A stretch of 64,000 nt of DNA from Nocardiopsis mwathae. Lineage in GTDB: Bacteria > Actinomycetota > Actinomycetes > Streptosporangiales > Streptosporangiaceae. The notes below the pieces were generated by a model. It did not search any database, had not been told where the DNA came from, and saw only the letters and a program-made list of their open reading frames with translations. Every line of letters starts with the position of its first letter. The first letter of the stretch is position 1. The stretch spans positions 5,766,001 to 5,830,000 of the forward strand of contig NZ_JACHDS010000001.1 in the NCBI RefSeq assembly GCF_014201195.1. The letters run 5' to 3'. Shown piece by piece: positions 49,113 through 58,642 of this stretch. Position numbers and translations under genes: made by a program.

Positions 49113-50098
49113 CCCGGGGCGTCGGCACACCCCGCGTCCCCGACCGCTGCCACCGGCCTCGGAGACAGCGGGGTCTCGGAGCCGGTTGCCACCGCACGGT
49201 CCTCGCGACCGGCGGCGGGCGGGCGCGGGCCGGTGTGGCGCAGCATATCGACCACGAACACCACCAGTGCGACCCACACGATGCCGAACCCGACCCACCG
49301 GCTGAGCGGCAACTCCTCGGCGAAGACCAGCCAGGCGAAGAGGAACTGCATCACCGGCACCATGAACTGCAGGAGACCGATCATGCTGAGCGGGATGCGC
49401 CGCGCCGCCGCGCCGAAGCAGAGCAGGGGGACGGCGGTGACGACGCCCGAACCGATGAGCAGGAGCGTGTGCTGGGTGGACACGCCGGTGAACGTCCCGG
49501 TGCCCGAATGCCCCAGGAAGAGCAGGTAGCCGAGCGCCGGCAGGAATATCAGCAGTGTCTCGACGGCGAGGCTGTCCAGACCGTCGAGGCTGACCAGCTT
49601 CTTCAGCGCCCCGTAGGTCGCGAACGTGAGCGCGACGGTGATCGACATCCACGGGAGGGCGCCGTAGGCGTAGGTGAGGACGGCGACCGCGAGCGCGCCC
49701 AGCGCGACGGCGATCCACTGGGCGCGGCGCAGCCGTTCGGCGAAGAACAGCACCCCGAACACGATGCTGACCAGTGGGTTGATGAAGTAGCCGAGCGCGG
49801 CCTGGGAGGTCTGCCCCGAGTTCACGGCATAGATGAAGACACCCCAGTTGACGGAGATCGCGGCGGCCGCCCCGGCGAGGATGAGCAGCTTCCGGCGGTC
49901 GCGGAACGCGGCGAGCAGTCCGTTCCAGCGTCCGCGCGCCGCGAGGATGACGGCGACGGCGAGCAGCGCCCAGACCATCCGGTGGGCCAGGATCTCGACG
50001 GACCCGGCGGCGTCGAGCAGGGGCCAGTAGAGGGTGGAGAAACTCCAGATGAGGTAGGCGCTCGCTCCGAAGAGCACGCCGCGCTTGGATTCCGACAC
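49079..50098 (-). CDS. rarD: RarD-type EamA-family transporter
   Basis: Ten-helix permease of the drug/metabolite transporter superfamily. The 339-residue protein starts with GVLFGASAYLIWSFSTLYWPLL, and has the RarD landmarks ILAHRMVWALL, INWG-like ISVNWGVFIYAVNSGQTSQAALGYFINPL and GLLQFMVPVMQFLFAWLVFAEEL. Substrate is unknown (RarD is linked to chloramphenicol sensitivity in other bacteria). The last 45 residues are a polar tail that overlaps the PRC gene. Confidence 0.88.
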   Translation of the reverse strand: MSESKRGVLFGASAYLIWSFSTLYWPLLDAAGSVEILAHRMVWALLAVAVILAARGRWNGLLAAFRDRRKLLILAGAAAAISVNWGVFIYAVNSGQTSQAALGYFINPLVSIVFGVLFFAERLRRAQWIAVALGALAVAVLTYAYGALPWMSITVALTFATYGALKKLVSLDGLDSLAVETLLIFLPALGYLLFLGHSGTGTFTGVSTQHTLLLIGSGVVTAVPLLCFGAAARRIPLSMIGLLQFMVPVMQFLFAWLVFAEELPLSRWVGFGIVWVALVVFVVDMLRHTGPRPPAAGREDRAVATGSETPLSPRPVAAVGDAGCADAPGQAASPPRLSR

Positions 50099-50287
50099 GC
50101 GGTTCAGATTATTGGAAGTATCATCGGATGAATAGTTAATTCTGCTTATGCGATCGCTGAAGCGAGCGGAAAGCCTCGGCCCCTGGCCGGTGCGGCCACC
50201 GGTGCGCAGCGCCGATCACCGTGGGTACGCGGGAGCGGTCGGGTTCCGCATCGGGTCGGGACATCGCACACGGACTAGGCTGGGCCC

Positions 50288-50953
<666 letters not shown>

Positions 50954-50977
50954 GCACTTGCTGAACTGACCGTTCAC

Positions 50978-51014
50978 AGGTTGGGCGACACGCGCAACGC
51001 GCGTCGCCCAACCT
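50978..51014. terminator. Terminator between msrA and the Uma2 gene
   Basis: Seventeen-base arms (50978-50994, 50998-51014) with one mismatch and a three-base loop; it serves convergent genes. Confidence 0.75.
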
Positions 51015-51026
51015 ATGCGTCACGCC

Positions 51027-51632
51027 TCATTCGCCGCTGATGCGCTCTCTCCATTCATCGCCTTCAGCGGCGAGCCAATACGGCACAAGCTTGATCGGGA
51101 AGGGGGTATCGGTCTCGAAGACCTCTTCCCCGTAAACCTGCGTCACTTCGGTGTACTGACCGCTGTCGAGCCGGAGCTCGACCAGGCCGATCTTGTCCGG
51201 CGCAGGGTTGATGATCCAGTAGGACTCGATGCCGAACTCCGCGTACTCCCGCCGCTTGGTGTGGGTATCGCGGATCACACTCTCCGGGGAGACGATCTCG
51301 ACCGCCAGTAGAGGAGGGCGGGTGAGATAAGGGTGCTCTCGTTCCTCCGTACGGATGACCGCGATATCGGGGATGCGGTGGTGCGTCCGGTCGGCGTTGA
51401 AGTTGATTCCCGGGCCGCTGGCCACGGTGAATCCCTCGGGCGCAACGGCGAATGCCAGGTAGGCGGTCAACCTTGTGTCGATGGTCGTGTGGTTGAAGAC
51501 CGGTGCCGGAGACACGTCAAGCCTCCCGTCGACCAGCTCGTAGCGGCGCCCGTCGTCGGGCATCCGTTCGAGGTCGTCGACGGTCAACGGCCGCGTGGGA
51601 GGTTCCGGCTTCCCGATGCTCATGACAGACAT
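51027..51632 (-). CDS. Uma2-family (DUF820) PD-(D/E)XK nuclease-like protein
   Basis: A 201-residue protein with the Uma2 order of motifs: LTVDDLERMPDDGRRYELVDGRL, HHRIPDIAVIRTEE, PPLLAVEIVSPESVIRDTHTKRREYAEFGIESYWIINP. PD and ExV (EIVS) with the following Lys form the nuclease core of this superfamily. Such proteins are numerous in actinobacteria and cyanobacteria; most are untested. ATG 51632 is chosen because AAGGGGGG is six bases upstream; the longer in-frame N-terminus to 51836 looks non-coding. Confidence 0.86.
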   Translation of the reverse strand: MSVMSIGKPEPPTRPLTVDDLERMPDDGRRYELVDGRLDVSPAPVFNHTTIDTRLTAYLAFAVAPEGFTVASGPGINFNADRTHHRIPDIAVIRTEEREHPYLTRPPLLAVEIVSPESVIRDTHTKRREYAEFGIESYWIINPAPDKIGLVELRLDSGQYTEVTQVYGEEVFETDTPFPIKLVPYWLAAEGDEWRERISGE

Positions 51633-51887
51633 ACTGCCCCCCTTCTCGCATGGAGACCAGTATTCGGATCTGTGTTCGGCTACGGGTGAGTGCGAGGAAA
51701 TTCGCGGAGCCGCTGTGTCAGATTCTCTGAGGTGTGCGGGATCGACGACGTCGAAGTGTCGTACGAGCGGGATACATTCCTCGGGCTGGGGACGATTTGT
51801 CGTCGCCCTCGGCCAGCCCACGCAAAGGCTGGGCAAACGCCTCGGAGCGGGGAAGACGGCAGAGGCATCCGAACCTAGGTTGGATCA

Positions 51888-52274
51888 ATGATCACCAAAC
51901 TGCACTCCACCACCATCATCGTCGCCGATCAGGAAGAGGCCCTGCGCTTCTACGTCGACACGCTCGGCTGGGAGAAGCGGGAGGACAACACCATGGGCGA
52001 GATGCGCTGGCTCACCGTGGCGCCGCGCGGGGCACAGACCGCCGTCGTCCTCGGGCAGCCGGAGGTCTACGACCGGAAGCCCCCGGCTCCGGGCGAGGCC
52101 AAGGGCTGCGGCATCTCGGTGGTCACCGATGACATCGACGCCGAGTACGCCTCGCTGCGCGCCAAGGGCGTCGACTTCACCCAGGAGCCGGAGACGATGC
52201 CCTGGGGCGACAAGGCCACCTGGTTCAACGACCCGTCCGGCAACCAGTTCTTCCTCGTCCAGCCGATGGAGTGA
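51888..52274 (+). CDS. VOC-family (glyoxalase/bleomycin-resistance/dioxygenase) protein
   Basis: A 128-residue protein of two beta-alpha-beta-beta-beta modules: KLHSTTIIVADQEEALRFYVDTLGWEKRED and a later ISVVTDDIDAEYASLRAKGVDF, ending ATWFNDPSGNQFFLVQP. First-module His and last-module Glu metal ligands are only partly evident, so it could be an enzyme or a binding protein. No substrate can be assigned. It is divergent from the Uma2 gene. Confidence 0.86.
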   Translation: MITKLHSTTIIVADQEEALRFYVDTLGWEKREDNTMGEMRWLTVAPRGAQTAVVLGQPEVYDRKPPAPGEAKGCGISVVTDDIDAEYASLRAKGVDFTQEPETMPWGDKATWFNDPSGNQFFLVQPME

Positions 52275-52299
52275 CGCACGCTTCCCACGGTGTCCACGC

Positions 52300-52335
52300 C
52301 GAACGGCCCGCGTGCTGACGCGCGCGGGCCGTTCG
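52300..52335. terminator. Terminator between convergent VOC and QGY-rich genes
   Basis: Perfect 13-base arms CGAACGGCCCGCG and CGCGGGCCGTTCG with a ten-base loop. Confidence 0.8.
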
Positions 52336-52354
52336 GGTGGAGTGGGGAGGGCGG

Positions 52355-52906
52355 TTACCAGCCCTGCTGCTGGCCGTAGCCCGGGTACTGCTGGCCGTAG
52401 CCGGGCTGTTGACCGTAGCCCGGGTACTGCTGCTGGTCGTAGCCGTAGCCCTGCTGCTGGTCATAGCCGGGGTACTGCTGGCCGTAGCCCGGGTGCTGCT
52501 GGCCGTACGCCTGCTGGGGGTGGCCGCCGGTCTGCTGGTAGCCGGAGTAGGCATCCTGCTGCTGGGCACCGGTCGGATGCTGCTGGTAGGCCTGCTGGGC
52601 GCCCGTGCCCTCCTGGGCCGCCTGGTCCTTCCCTGGCCGGCCGGCGTCCTGCTGCGGGTCGAGACGGAAGATGAACAGCCGCATGGACTTGCCCTCGGAG
52701 TCCTCCGTGGGCGTGATCATGTCCAGCCGCCATCCGGCCTCCTCGATGCCTTCGAGGATGCGGGTGAGGCCCGGCCGCACCTTGCTGGTGCCGTCGTCGT
52801 AGCTGTTCACATCCAGCTGGATGATGAACATCCTGCGCTTCTGCTGCGCGGCGACCTTGGCATGCTCGACGACGGTGCTGTCCCTCACGACCTGCGTGAC
52901 GCTCAT
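52355..52906 (-). CDS. Conserved N-terminal domain with Gln/Gly/Tyr-rich prion-like tail
   Basis: A 183-residue protein in two parts. Residues 1-85 look folded: SVTQVVRDSTVVEHAKVAAQQ, MFIIQLDVNSYDDGTSKV, GIEEAGWRLDMITPTEDSEG, MRLFIFRLDPQQ. Residues about 95-183 are made of imperfect repeats of PGYGQQ, YPGYDQQQ and HPGYGQQ, with almost only Q, G, Y, P, A and H. This composition is like that of phase-separating prion-like regions. The encoding DNA is correspondingly repetitive. No function is known to me; ATG 52906 is the start. Confidence 0.78.
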   Translation of the reverse strand: MSVTQVVRDSTVVEHAKVAAQQKRRMFIIQLDVNSYDDGTSKVRPGLTRILEGIEEAGWRLDMITPTEDSEGKSMRLFIFRLDPQQDAGRPGKDQAAQEGTGAQQAYQQHPTGAQQQDAYSGYQQTGGHPQQAYGQQHPGYGQQYPGYDQQQGYGYDQQQYPGYGQQPGYGQQYPGYGQQQGW

Positions 52907-53120
52907 GTGTCAACCGTACCTATCCGCTCGATTGGGCGCGGATCCTCCCCGCGGGCGCGGGAAGCACCGCCGGCGCGCCGCTTCCGGCGGCTACGGCACC
53001 GGTGAACCTCGCGGTCCGCCCGGAGAGGCCGCAGCCGGGCCGCACCGCACCCATGATGCCCTCTATGCGCCCATCTGACCACAAGGTTCCGGCCGCCGAC
53101 CCCGGCTCCCCGCGCCCGTG

Positions 53121-53783
53121 CTACTCCGCCAGGGCGGCCACGGCATCGGCGACCGGGGTCTCCCCGTCCACGAGTTCCAGGACCCGGCCGATCGTGGCCG
53201 GTTCGTCGAGCAGCGCGACGATCACGGCGGCGACGTCGTCCCGGCTCACCGCAGCGCGCCCGGTCTTCTCGGCCAGCCGGACCTTCCCGCTGCCCGGCTC
53301 GTCGGTCAGCCGCCCCGGACGCAGGATGGTCCAGTCGGTCTCCAGGCTGCGCTCCCGAAGGTCGGCGTCGGCCGCCCGCTTGGCCTCCACGTAGGCCGCC
53401 CACACCGGCTCGGCGTCGGGAGCGGGGCCGTCGTCGACGCCGATCGCCGAGACCATGATGTAGCGGCGCACCCCGGCCAGTGACGCGGCGTCGGCCAGCA
53501 GGCGCGCCGCCGCGCGGTCGACCGTGTCCTTGCGCGCCGCCCCGCTGCCCGGCCCGGCGCCGGCGGCGAACACCACCGCGTCGGCGCCCATGACCTTCTC
53601 GGTCAGCTCGGTGGCGGTCGCGGCCTCCAGGTCGATCACGACGGGTTCGGCGCCCGCGGCCGTGACGTCTGCGGCGTGGTCGGGGTTGCGGATGAGGCCG
53701 ACGGGGGTGTCGCCGCGGTCGGCCAGCAGCCGTTCGAGTCGCAGCGCGATCTTTCCGTGCCCTCCGGCGATGACGATTCGCAT
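53121..53783 (-). CDS. NAD(P)-binding Rossmann protein (atypical short-chain dehydrogenase)
   Basis: A 220-residue protein starting with the dinucleotide loop MRIVIAGGHGKIALRLERLLADRG (GGxGxxA form), followed by ADAVVFAAGAGPGSG and VRRYIMVSAIGVDDGP, then YVEAKRAADADLRE and WTILRPGRLTDEPGSG. This is the NAD(P)H-binding (NmrA/YwnB-like) atypical SDR family with a Ser and YxxxK-like positions. The reaction is unknown. It starts nine bases after the upstream PAP2 gene and may be cotranscribed. Confidence 0.86.
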   Translation of the reverse strand: MRIVIAGGHGKIALRLERLLADRGDTPVGLIRNPDHAADVTAAGAEPVVIDLEAATATELTEKVMGADAVVFAAGAGPGSGAARKDTVDRAAARLLADAASLAGVRRYIMVSAIGVDDGPAPDAEPVWAAYVEAKRAADADLRERSLETDWTILRPGRLTDEPGSGKVRLAEKTGRAAVSRDDVAAVIVALLDEPATIGRVLELVDGETPVADAVAALAE

Positions 53784-53792
53784 GGTCGCAGG

Positions 53793-54572
53793 CTACGCCT
53801 TCGTCGCCGGGGCGGGAATCGGCCGGTCCCAGCGGCGCGCGATCGGCGGCAGGAACGTCCACAGCAGCAGTGTCAGCGCGACCGTGAACACGCCGAGGCT
53901 GATCCCGGCGACGATGTCGGTAGTCCAGTGCACGCCCAGGAGGGGGCGGCTGAACGCCGTGCTGGCCGCGATGCCGACGGCGACGACCCAGGCGAACGTC
54001 CGCCAGCCGCCGCGCAGCAGCGGCAGGACGGCGAAGAGCAGGATGGCCATGCCGGTGACGGCCATGAGCGCGTGCCCGGACGGGAAGGACGGGCCGACGC
54101 CGGTGGCGATCGGGTCGGTGAACTCCGGGCGCGGCCGGTCGACGCCCACCTTGATGATCAGCCCGAAGAGGTTGGCCAGGAAGACGGTCGCACCCGCCCA
54201 GACCGCGGTGCTGAACTGACGCCGGATCAGCAGCCACAGGGCGGCCAGGAGGGACACGATCCGCATCGCCCAGGTCCCGAAGGCCTCCGTCCACAGCTCC
54301 AGGCCGTGGGCGAGGGCGGGAGAGGGGGAGACGGCGTCGTACAGCACCCGCGCCACCGACAGGTCGAAGGAGATCAGCGGATCCCACCGCGCGGCGACGA
54401 GCGGGAGCAGGACCAGCAGCGGGATGACACCGATGGCCATCGTCGTGGCGAGGACGCCGCGTCGGGCGGGCAGCGGGCCGGGAGCCACGTGGCGGTCACC
54501 GTCCTGTGGGGTCCGGGGGGCCGGGGACGGCCCGGTGCGGTCGGGGGTAGGGGTTGTGGAATGTGCGCTCAT
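53793..54572 (-). CDS. PAP2-family membrane phosphatase
   Basis: A 259-residue integral membrane protein with six helices and the three phosphatase motifs: KVGVDRPRP, PSFPSGHALM and SRPLLGVHWTTD, giving the catalytic His pair outside the membrane. The family dephosphorylates phosphatidic acid, polyprenyl diphosphates or similar lipids. The first 35 residues are a disordered Pro/Thr-rich leader. First gene of a probable two-gene unit with the downstream NAD(P)-binding protein. Confidence 0.88.
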   Translation of the reverse strand: MSAHSTTPTPDRTGPSPAPRTPQDGDRHVAPGPLPARRGVLATTMAIGVIPLLVLLPLVAARWDPLISFDLSVARVLYDAVSPSPALAHGLELWTEAFGTWAMRIVSLLAALWLLIRRQFSTAVWAGATVFLANLFGLIIKVGVDRPRPEFTDPIATGVGPSFPSGHALMAVTGMAILLFAVLPLLRGGWRTFAWVVAVGIAASTAFSRPLLGVHWTTDIVAGISLGVFTVALTLLLWTFLPPIARRWDRPIPAPATKA

Positions 54573-54901
54573 AGGGGCGAAAGACTAACAATCAGGGGGA
54601 TCAAAGTGGAGTGAAACCGGCCATCGGGTAGCGGATCCGCAGCGCCGCGCCTCCCTCACCTACGCGTGTACCTCGGGCGCGCCGGTATGCGGCTCTCCGC
54701 CCGGGACCGCGGCGAGGACACCGGGGCATGCCGACGGAAGCGTCGAATCGAGTCCAGGGTAAGGATTCCGGCCGGGTGCGCGGGCCCGAATACGCCCCCT
54801 GGGGCCGCGAACACGTGTGGGGCGGGGCACCGGGTCGCCGGTGACCCGCCCCACACGCCTCCGGCGGCGCCCCGTGGGCGAGCGGGCAGGCGGAGGTCGG
54901 G
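54573..54901. other. Intergenic region between korB and the PAP2 gene
   Basis: No gene seen. It contains the korB terminator (54814-54857). The left part should contain the promoter for the minus-strand PAP2 gene; a small AT-rich patch lies at 54565-54600. Confidence 0.45.
54814..54857 (-). terminator. Terminator after korAB
   Basis: CGTGTGGGGCGGG (54814-54826) and its complement (54845-54857), with a further CACCGG/CCGGTG stem inside, lie 45 bases after the korB stop on the minus strand. Confidence 0.8.
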
Positions 54902-56020
54902 TCAGTCCACTGTCCAGGTGTCTCCGCTGGCCAGCAGCCCGGCCAGCTCGCCGCGGCCCTGCACCGCCTGGGCCTCGCCCAGTTGCTCGGCCATGAGCTC
55001 GTCGTAGGTCGGCCGCGCGACATCGCGGAAGATCCCCACCGGGACGTGGTCGAAGGCCGGGTAGTCCAGCCGCGACAGCGCGAACGCGTACCCCGGGTCG
55101 GCGCGGTGCGCGTCATGGCGGAGGATCCGCTCCTCGCCGACCTCCGCGACGTCGGCGACGCCCAGCTCGCCGTACTCGCCGAGCACCACGCCCCGGTCCG
55201 CACCGACGAGCAGCGGCTCGCCGTGCTCCAGCCGCAGCAGCCGGGTGTCCCGCTCGGCCGGGTCCTTCAGCGGCTCGAACGCGTCGTCGTTGAAGATCGG
55301 GCAGTTCTGGTAGATCTCCACGAACGACGCACCCTCGTGGTCGGCGGCGGCGCGCAGCACACCGGTCAGGTGCTTGCGGTCGGAGTCGACGGTGCGCGCC
55401 ACGAACCCCGCCTCGGCACCGAGCGCCAGCGACACCGGGTTGAACGGGGAGTCCAGCGACCCCATGGGCGAGGACTTGGTGACCTTCCCCGGCTCCGAGG
55501 TCGGCGAGTACTGCCCCTTCGTCAGCCCGTAGATGCGGTTGTTGAACAGCAGCACGTTGATGTTGACGTTGCGGCGCAGCGCGTGGATGAGGTGGTTGCC
55601 GCCGATCGACAGCCCGTCGCCGTCGCCGGTGATCACCCACACCGACAGGTCCGGGCGGCTGGCCGCCAGGCCGGTGGCGATCGCCGGGGCGCGCCCGTGG
55701 ATCGAGTGCATGCCGTAGGTGCTCAGGTAGTAGGGGAAGCGCGAGGAGCAGCCGATGCCCGACACGATCACGATGTTCTCCCGGGGCACCCCCAGCTCCG
55801 GAAGGAACCCCTGGAACGCCGCCAGGATCGCGTAGTCACCGCAGCCCGGGCACCAGCGCACCTCCTGGTCGGACTTGAAGTCCTTCATCTTGTAGGAGAC
55901 GTCGGCACGCGGGACGAGCTTCAGCCCCTTGGGGGACCACCCGCCCTGCGCCGGTGACGCCCCGGAGCCCGGGGCGCTGCCATCGCCGCCGCCGGGGCCG
56001 CGCACACTCTCACTCGCCAC
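54902..56020 (-). CDS. korB: 2-oxoacid:ferredoxin oxidoreductase, beta subunit (KorB-type)
   Basis: Thiamine-diphosphate subunit that oxidatively decarboxylates a 2-oxoacid (2-oxoglutarate in mycobacterial KorAB) to acyl-CoA. In 372 residues: VRWCPGCGDYAILAAF (cluster-binding CPGCG), SGIGCSSRFPYYLSTYG, the ThDP/Mg motif VITGDGDGLSIGGNHLIHALRRN and LLFNNRIYGLTKGQYSPTS. GTG 56020 has AGGAGG nine bases upstream and overlaps the end of korA by 11 bases. The N-terminal 30 residues are Gly-rich and probably disordered. Confidence 0.93.
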   Translation of the reverse strand: MASESVRGPGGGDGSAPGSGASPAQGGWSPKGLKLVPRADVSYKMKDFKSDQEVRWCPGCGDYAILAAFQGFLPELGVPRENIVIVSGIGCSSRFPYYLSTYGMHSIHGRAPAIATGLAASRPDLSVWVITGDGDGLSIGGNHLIHALRRNVNINVLLFNNRIYGLTKGQYSPTSEPGKVTKSSPMGSLDSPFNPVSLALGAEAGFVARTVDSDRKHLTGVLRAAADHEGASFVEIYQNCPIFNDDAFEPLKDPAERDTRLLRLEHGEPLLVGADRGVVLGEYGELGVADVAEVGEERILRHDAHRADPGYAFALSRLDYPAFDHVPVGIFRDVARPTYDELMAEQLGEAQAVQGRGELAGLLASGDTWTVD

Positions 56021-57863
56021 GGTCGATGACCTCCTGAAGCACGCCCGCCAGCTCTTCGGCCTTGAACGGCAGGCCGCGGACCTTCGTGTATCCGATGACG
56101 TCGACCAGGAACCTCCCGCGCAGCAGCAGCGCGAGCTGGCCGAGGTTGATCTCCGGGACCAGCACCCGGTCGTAGGCCCGCAGCACCTCGCCCAGGTTGG
56201 CCGGGAAGGGGCTGAGGTGGCGCAGGTGGGCCTGGGCGACATGGCCGCCCGCACGGCGTACGCGCCGCACGGCCGCCCCGATCGAACCGTAGGTGCCGCC
56301 CCACCCGAGCACGAGCACGCGCGCGTCGCCCGTCGGGTCGTCGACCTCCAGCGGCGGGATGTCCCGCGCGATCCCGTCGACCTTGGCCTGGCGGGTGCGC
56401 ACCATCAGGTCGTGGTTGGCCGGGCTGTAGGAGATGTCGCCGCTGCCGGAGCTCTTCTCGATGCCGCCGATGCGGTGCTCCAGCCCCGGCGTACCCGGCA
56501 CCGCCCACGGGCGGGCCAGTGTCTCGGGATCGCGGTGGTAGGGGAGGAACCCGCCGTCGGGCCCGTTGGGCGCGGTGGTGAACTCCACCGACAGGTCGGG
56601 CAGCCCGCCGACGTCGGGGATGCGCCAGGGTTCGGACCCGTTGGCGAGGTAGCCGTCGGAGAGCACGATCACCGGGGTCCGGTACGTGACGGCGATCCGG
56701 GTGGCCTCGATCGCGATGTCGAAGCAGTCCGAGGGCGAGCGCGGTGCCAGCACCGGCAGCGGCGACTCGCCGTTGCGCCCGAACATCGCCATCAGCAGGT
56801 CGGCCTGCTCGGTCTTGGTGGGCATGCCGGTGCTGGGTCCGGCCCGCTGCACGTCGATGACGATCAGCGGCAGCTCGGTCATCACGGCCAGCCCCAGGGT
56901 CTCGGCCTTCAGCACCATGCCCGGCCCGGACGTCGTCGTCACGCCGAGGGAACCGCCGAACGACGCACCCAGCGCCGCGCCGACCCCCGCGATCTCGTCC
57001 TCGGCCTGGAACGTGCGCACACCGAACCGCTTGTGCTTGGACAGCTCGTGCAGAATGTCGGAGGCCGGCGTGATCGGGTAGGAGCCCAGGAACAGCGGCA
57101 GCCCCGACAACCGGGCCCCGGCGATCAGGCCGTAGGAGATCGCCACGTTGCCGGTGATGTTGCGGTAGGTCCCCGGTGCCAGCCGGGCCGGCTTGACCTC
57201 GTAGGACACCGCGAAGTCCTCGGTGGTCTCGCCGAAGTTCCACCCCGCCTGGAAGGCGGCGAGGTTGGCCGCGAGGATCTCCGGCTTCTGCGCGAACTTC
57301 GACTTCAGAAAGCCGTGGGTGCCCTCCGTCGGCCGGTTGTACATCCAGGACAGCAGCCCGAGCGCGAACATGTTCTTCGCGCGCTGGGCGTCCTTCTTGG
57401 AGATGTCGAAGTCCTCCAGCGCCTTGACCGTCATCGAGGTCAGGGGGACCGGGCTCACCTTGAGGCGGGAGAGGCTGCCGTCCTCCACGGGGTCGCCGCC
57501 GTAGCCGACCTTGGCGAGGTTGCGCTTGGTGAACTCGTCGGTGTTGACGATGACGACGGCGCCGTCGGGAAGATCGTCGACATTGGCCTTGAGCGCGGCC
57601 GGGTTCATCGCCACCAGCACGTCGGGGGCGTCGCCCGGGGTCATGATGTCGTGGTCGGCGAAGTGCAGCTGGAAACTGGACACGCCGGGGAGCGTCCCCG
57701 CGGGGGCGCGGATCTCCGCGGGGAAGTTCGGCAGGGTGGACAGGTCGTTGCCGAACGACGCGGTTTCCTGGGTGAAGCGGTCACCCGTGAGCTGCATCCC
57801 GTCGCCGGAGTCCCCTGCGAACCGGATGATGACACGGTCGAGTTGTCGGACCTGCTTGGTCAC
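56010..57863 (-). CDS. korA: 2-oxoacid:ferredoxin oxidoreductase, alpha subunit (fused gamma-alpha, KorA-type)
   Basis: Partner of KorB. The 617-residue protein fuses the gamma domain (about 1-200: VIIRFAGDSGDGMQLTGDRFTQ, VLVAMNPAALKANVDDL) to the alpha domain (FLGSYPITPASDILHEL, FQAEDEIAGVGAALGASFGG, TTTSGPGMVLKAETLGLAVMTELPLIVIDVQRAGPSTGMPTKTEQADL). It has no ferredoxin domain, so a separate ferredoxin must accept electrons. GTG 57863 begins TKQVRQLDRV; AAGGAGG lies about 12 bases upstream, a little far. The longer in-frame N-terminus to 58025 is Pro/Arg-rich and unlikely. Confidence 0.93.
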   Translation of the reverse strand: MTKQVRQLDRVIIRFAGDSGDGMQLTGDRFTQETASFGNDLSTLPNFPAEIRAPAGTLPGVSSFQLHFADHDIMTPGDAPDVLVAMNPAALKANVDDLPDGAVVIVNTDEFTKRNLAKVGYGGDPVEDGSLSRLKVSPVPLTSMTVKALEDFDISKKDAQRAKNMFALGLLSWMYNRPTEGTHGFLKSKFAQKPEILAANLAAFQAGWNFGETTEDFAVSYEVKPARLAPGTYRNITGNVAISYGLIAGARLSGLPLFLGSYPITPASDILHELSKHKRFGVRTFQAEDEIAGVGAALGASFGGSLGVTTTSGPGMVLKAETLGLAVMTELPLIVIDVQRAGPSTGMPTKTEQADLLMAMFGRNGESPLPVLAPRSPSDCFDIAIEATRIAVTYRTPVIVLSDGYLANGSEPWRIPDVGGLPDLSVEFTTAPNGPDGGFLPYHRDPETLARPWAVPGTPGLEHRIGGIEKSSGSGDISYSPANHDLMVRTRQAKVDGIARDIPPLEVDDPTGDARVLVLGWGGTYGSIGAAVRRVRRAGGHVAQAHLRHLSPFPANLGEVLRAYDRVLVPEINLGQLALLLRGRFLVDVIGYTKVRGLPFKAEELAGVLQEVIDRGE

Positions 57864-58642
57864 TGAGATCGCCGACCTCCTTGGGGGAGCCGCCGGGCAC
57901 GGGGACGGCGGCTCGATGCGGTGACTCGGTCCTCGCCCGCTCGGCCGACCCGTGGCGGATGGTGCGTTCGCCCGGGCGTTCGCCTGAGACCTCGCCGGAG
58001 CGGGGCGGAACCGGGTGGATTTCACGGCCGCGGTCGCGTCACCGTCGCCGCCGGAAGCGGGGGCGGAGCCGCGTGCGGTGGCGGACCGTTGCGCCGCGCC
58101 TCCTCGGGACTGGGCACGGGACGGGCCGCGGGGGGTTCAGGGTCGACACATCACCCCGGCGGTGCGGACGGTGTCCAGGAGCGGACGGCCGACGCGCGGC
58201 GCCCCCGGCTGGGCGATCAACGTGATGAGAACCACTCTTGCACTATAGGTCGTCCTTGTCGGGGGAGTGGTGCGTGGTGTGCTAGATCACACCCCTGGGT
58301 GCGGTGCGGCGCTCCGGGGTCGGTAGGGGCTGCGTCGGTGGGAAGGGCGGGGTGGCCCGCGCTGTCCTGCGCTTCTTACGGCGGCGCGCCGGCGGGAGGC
58401 CGCGCGTGAGGCCGCACGGCCGTGTGCCGGTGCGGCCGACACCGGCCGACCGCACCGCGTCCTGGTGGCCCGGTTGTTGCCGAGATGGGAGATTTTGCGG
58501 CGCTGCGTACTTTTCTGTTGCCTTCCGCCCACCCTGCGGTGTGGTTCATCCCCCGGTGACGGGAACGCACGGCCACGATCCGCGCGTTCGTAAGGGTGGA
58601 TGGCCTGGAGAGGGGCCGGAGAGTGAGGAGGGCGCAGTCGTC
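57864..58642. other. Divergent intergenic region of korA and htpX
   Basis: No gene supported on either strand across 779 bases. It holds a short dyad GGTGTG-CTAGAT-CACACC (58276-58293) and mild AT-rich patches around 58215-58250 and 58480-58530, possible promoter areas for the two divergent genes. Confidence 0.45.

Noticed and set aside
54601-55203. Minus-strand frame overlapping korB's end
   Set aside because: It is out of frame with korB, Arg/Ser/Pro-rich and crosses the korB terminator.
58276-58293. CRP/GlxR-type site GGTGTG-CTAGAT-CACACC
   Set aside because: Spacing between TGTG and CACA is six bases; the GlxR/CRP consensus needs eight, and the site lies over 340 bases from either flanking gene.
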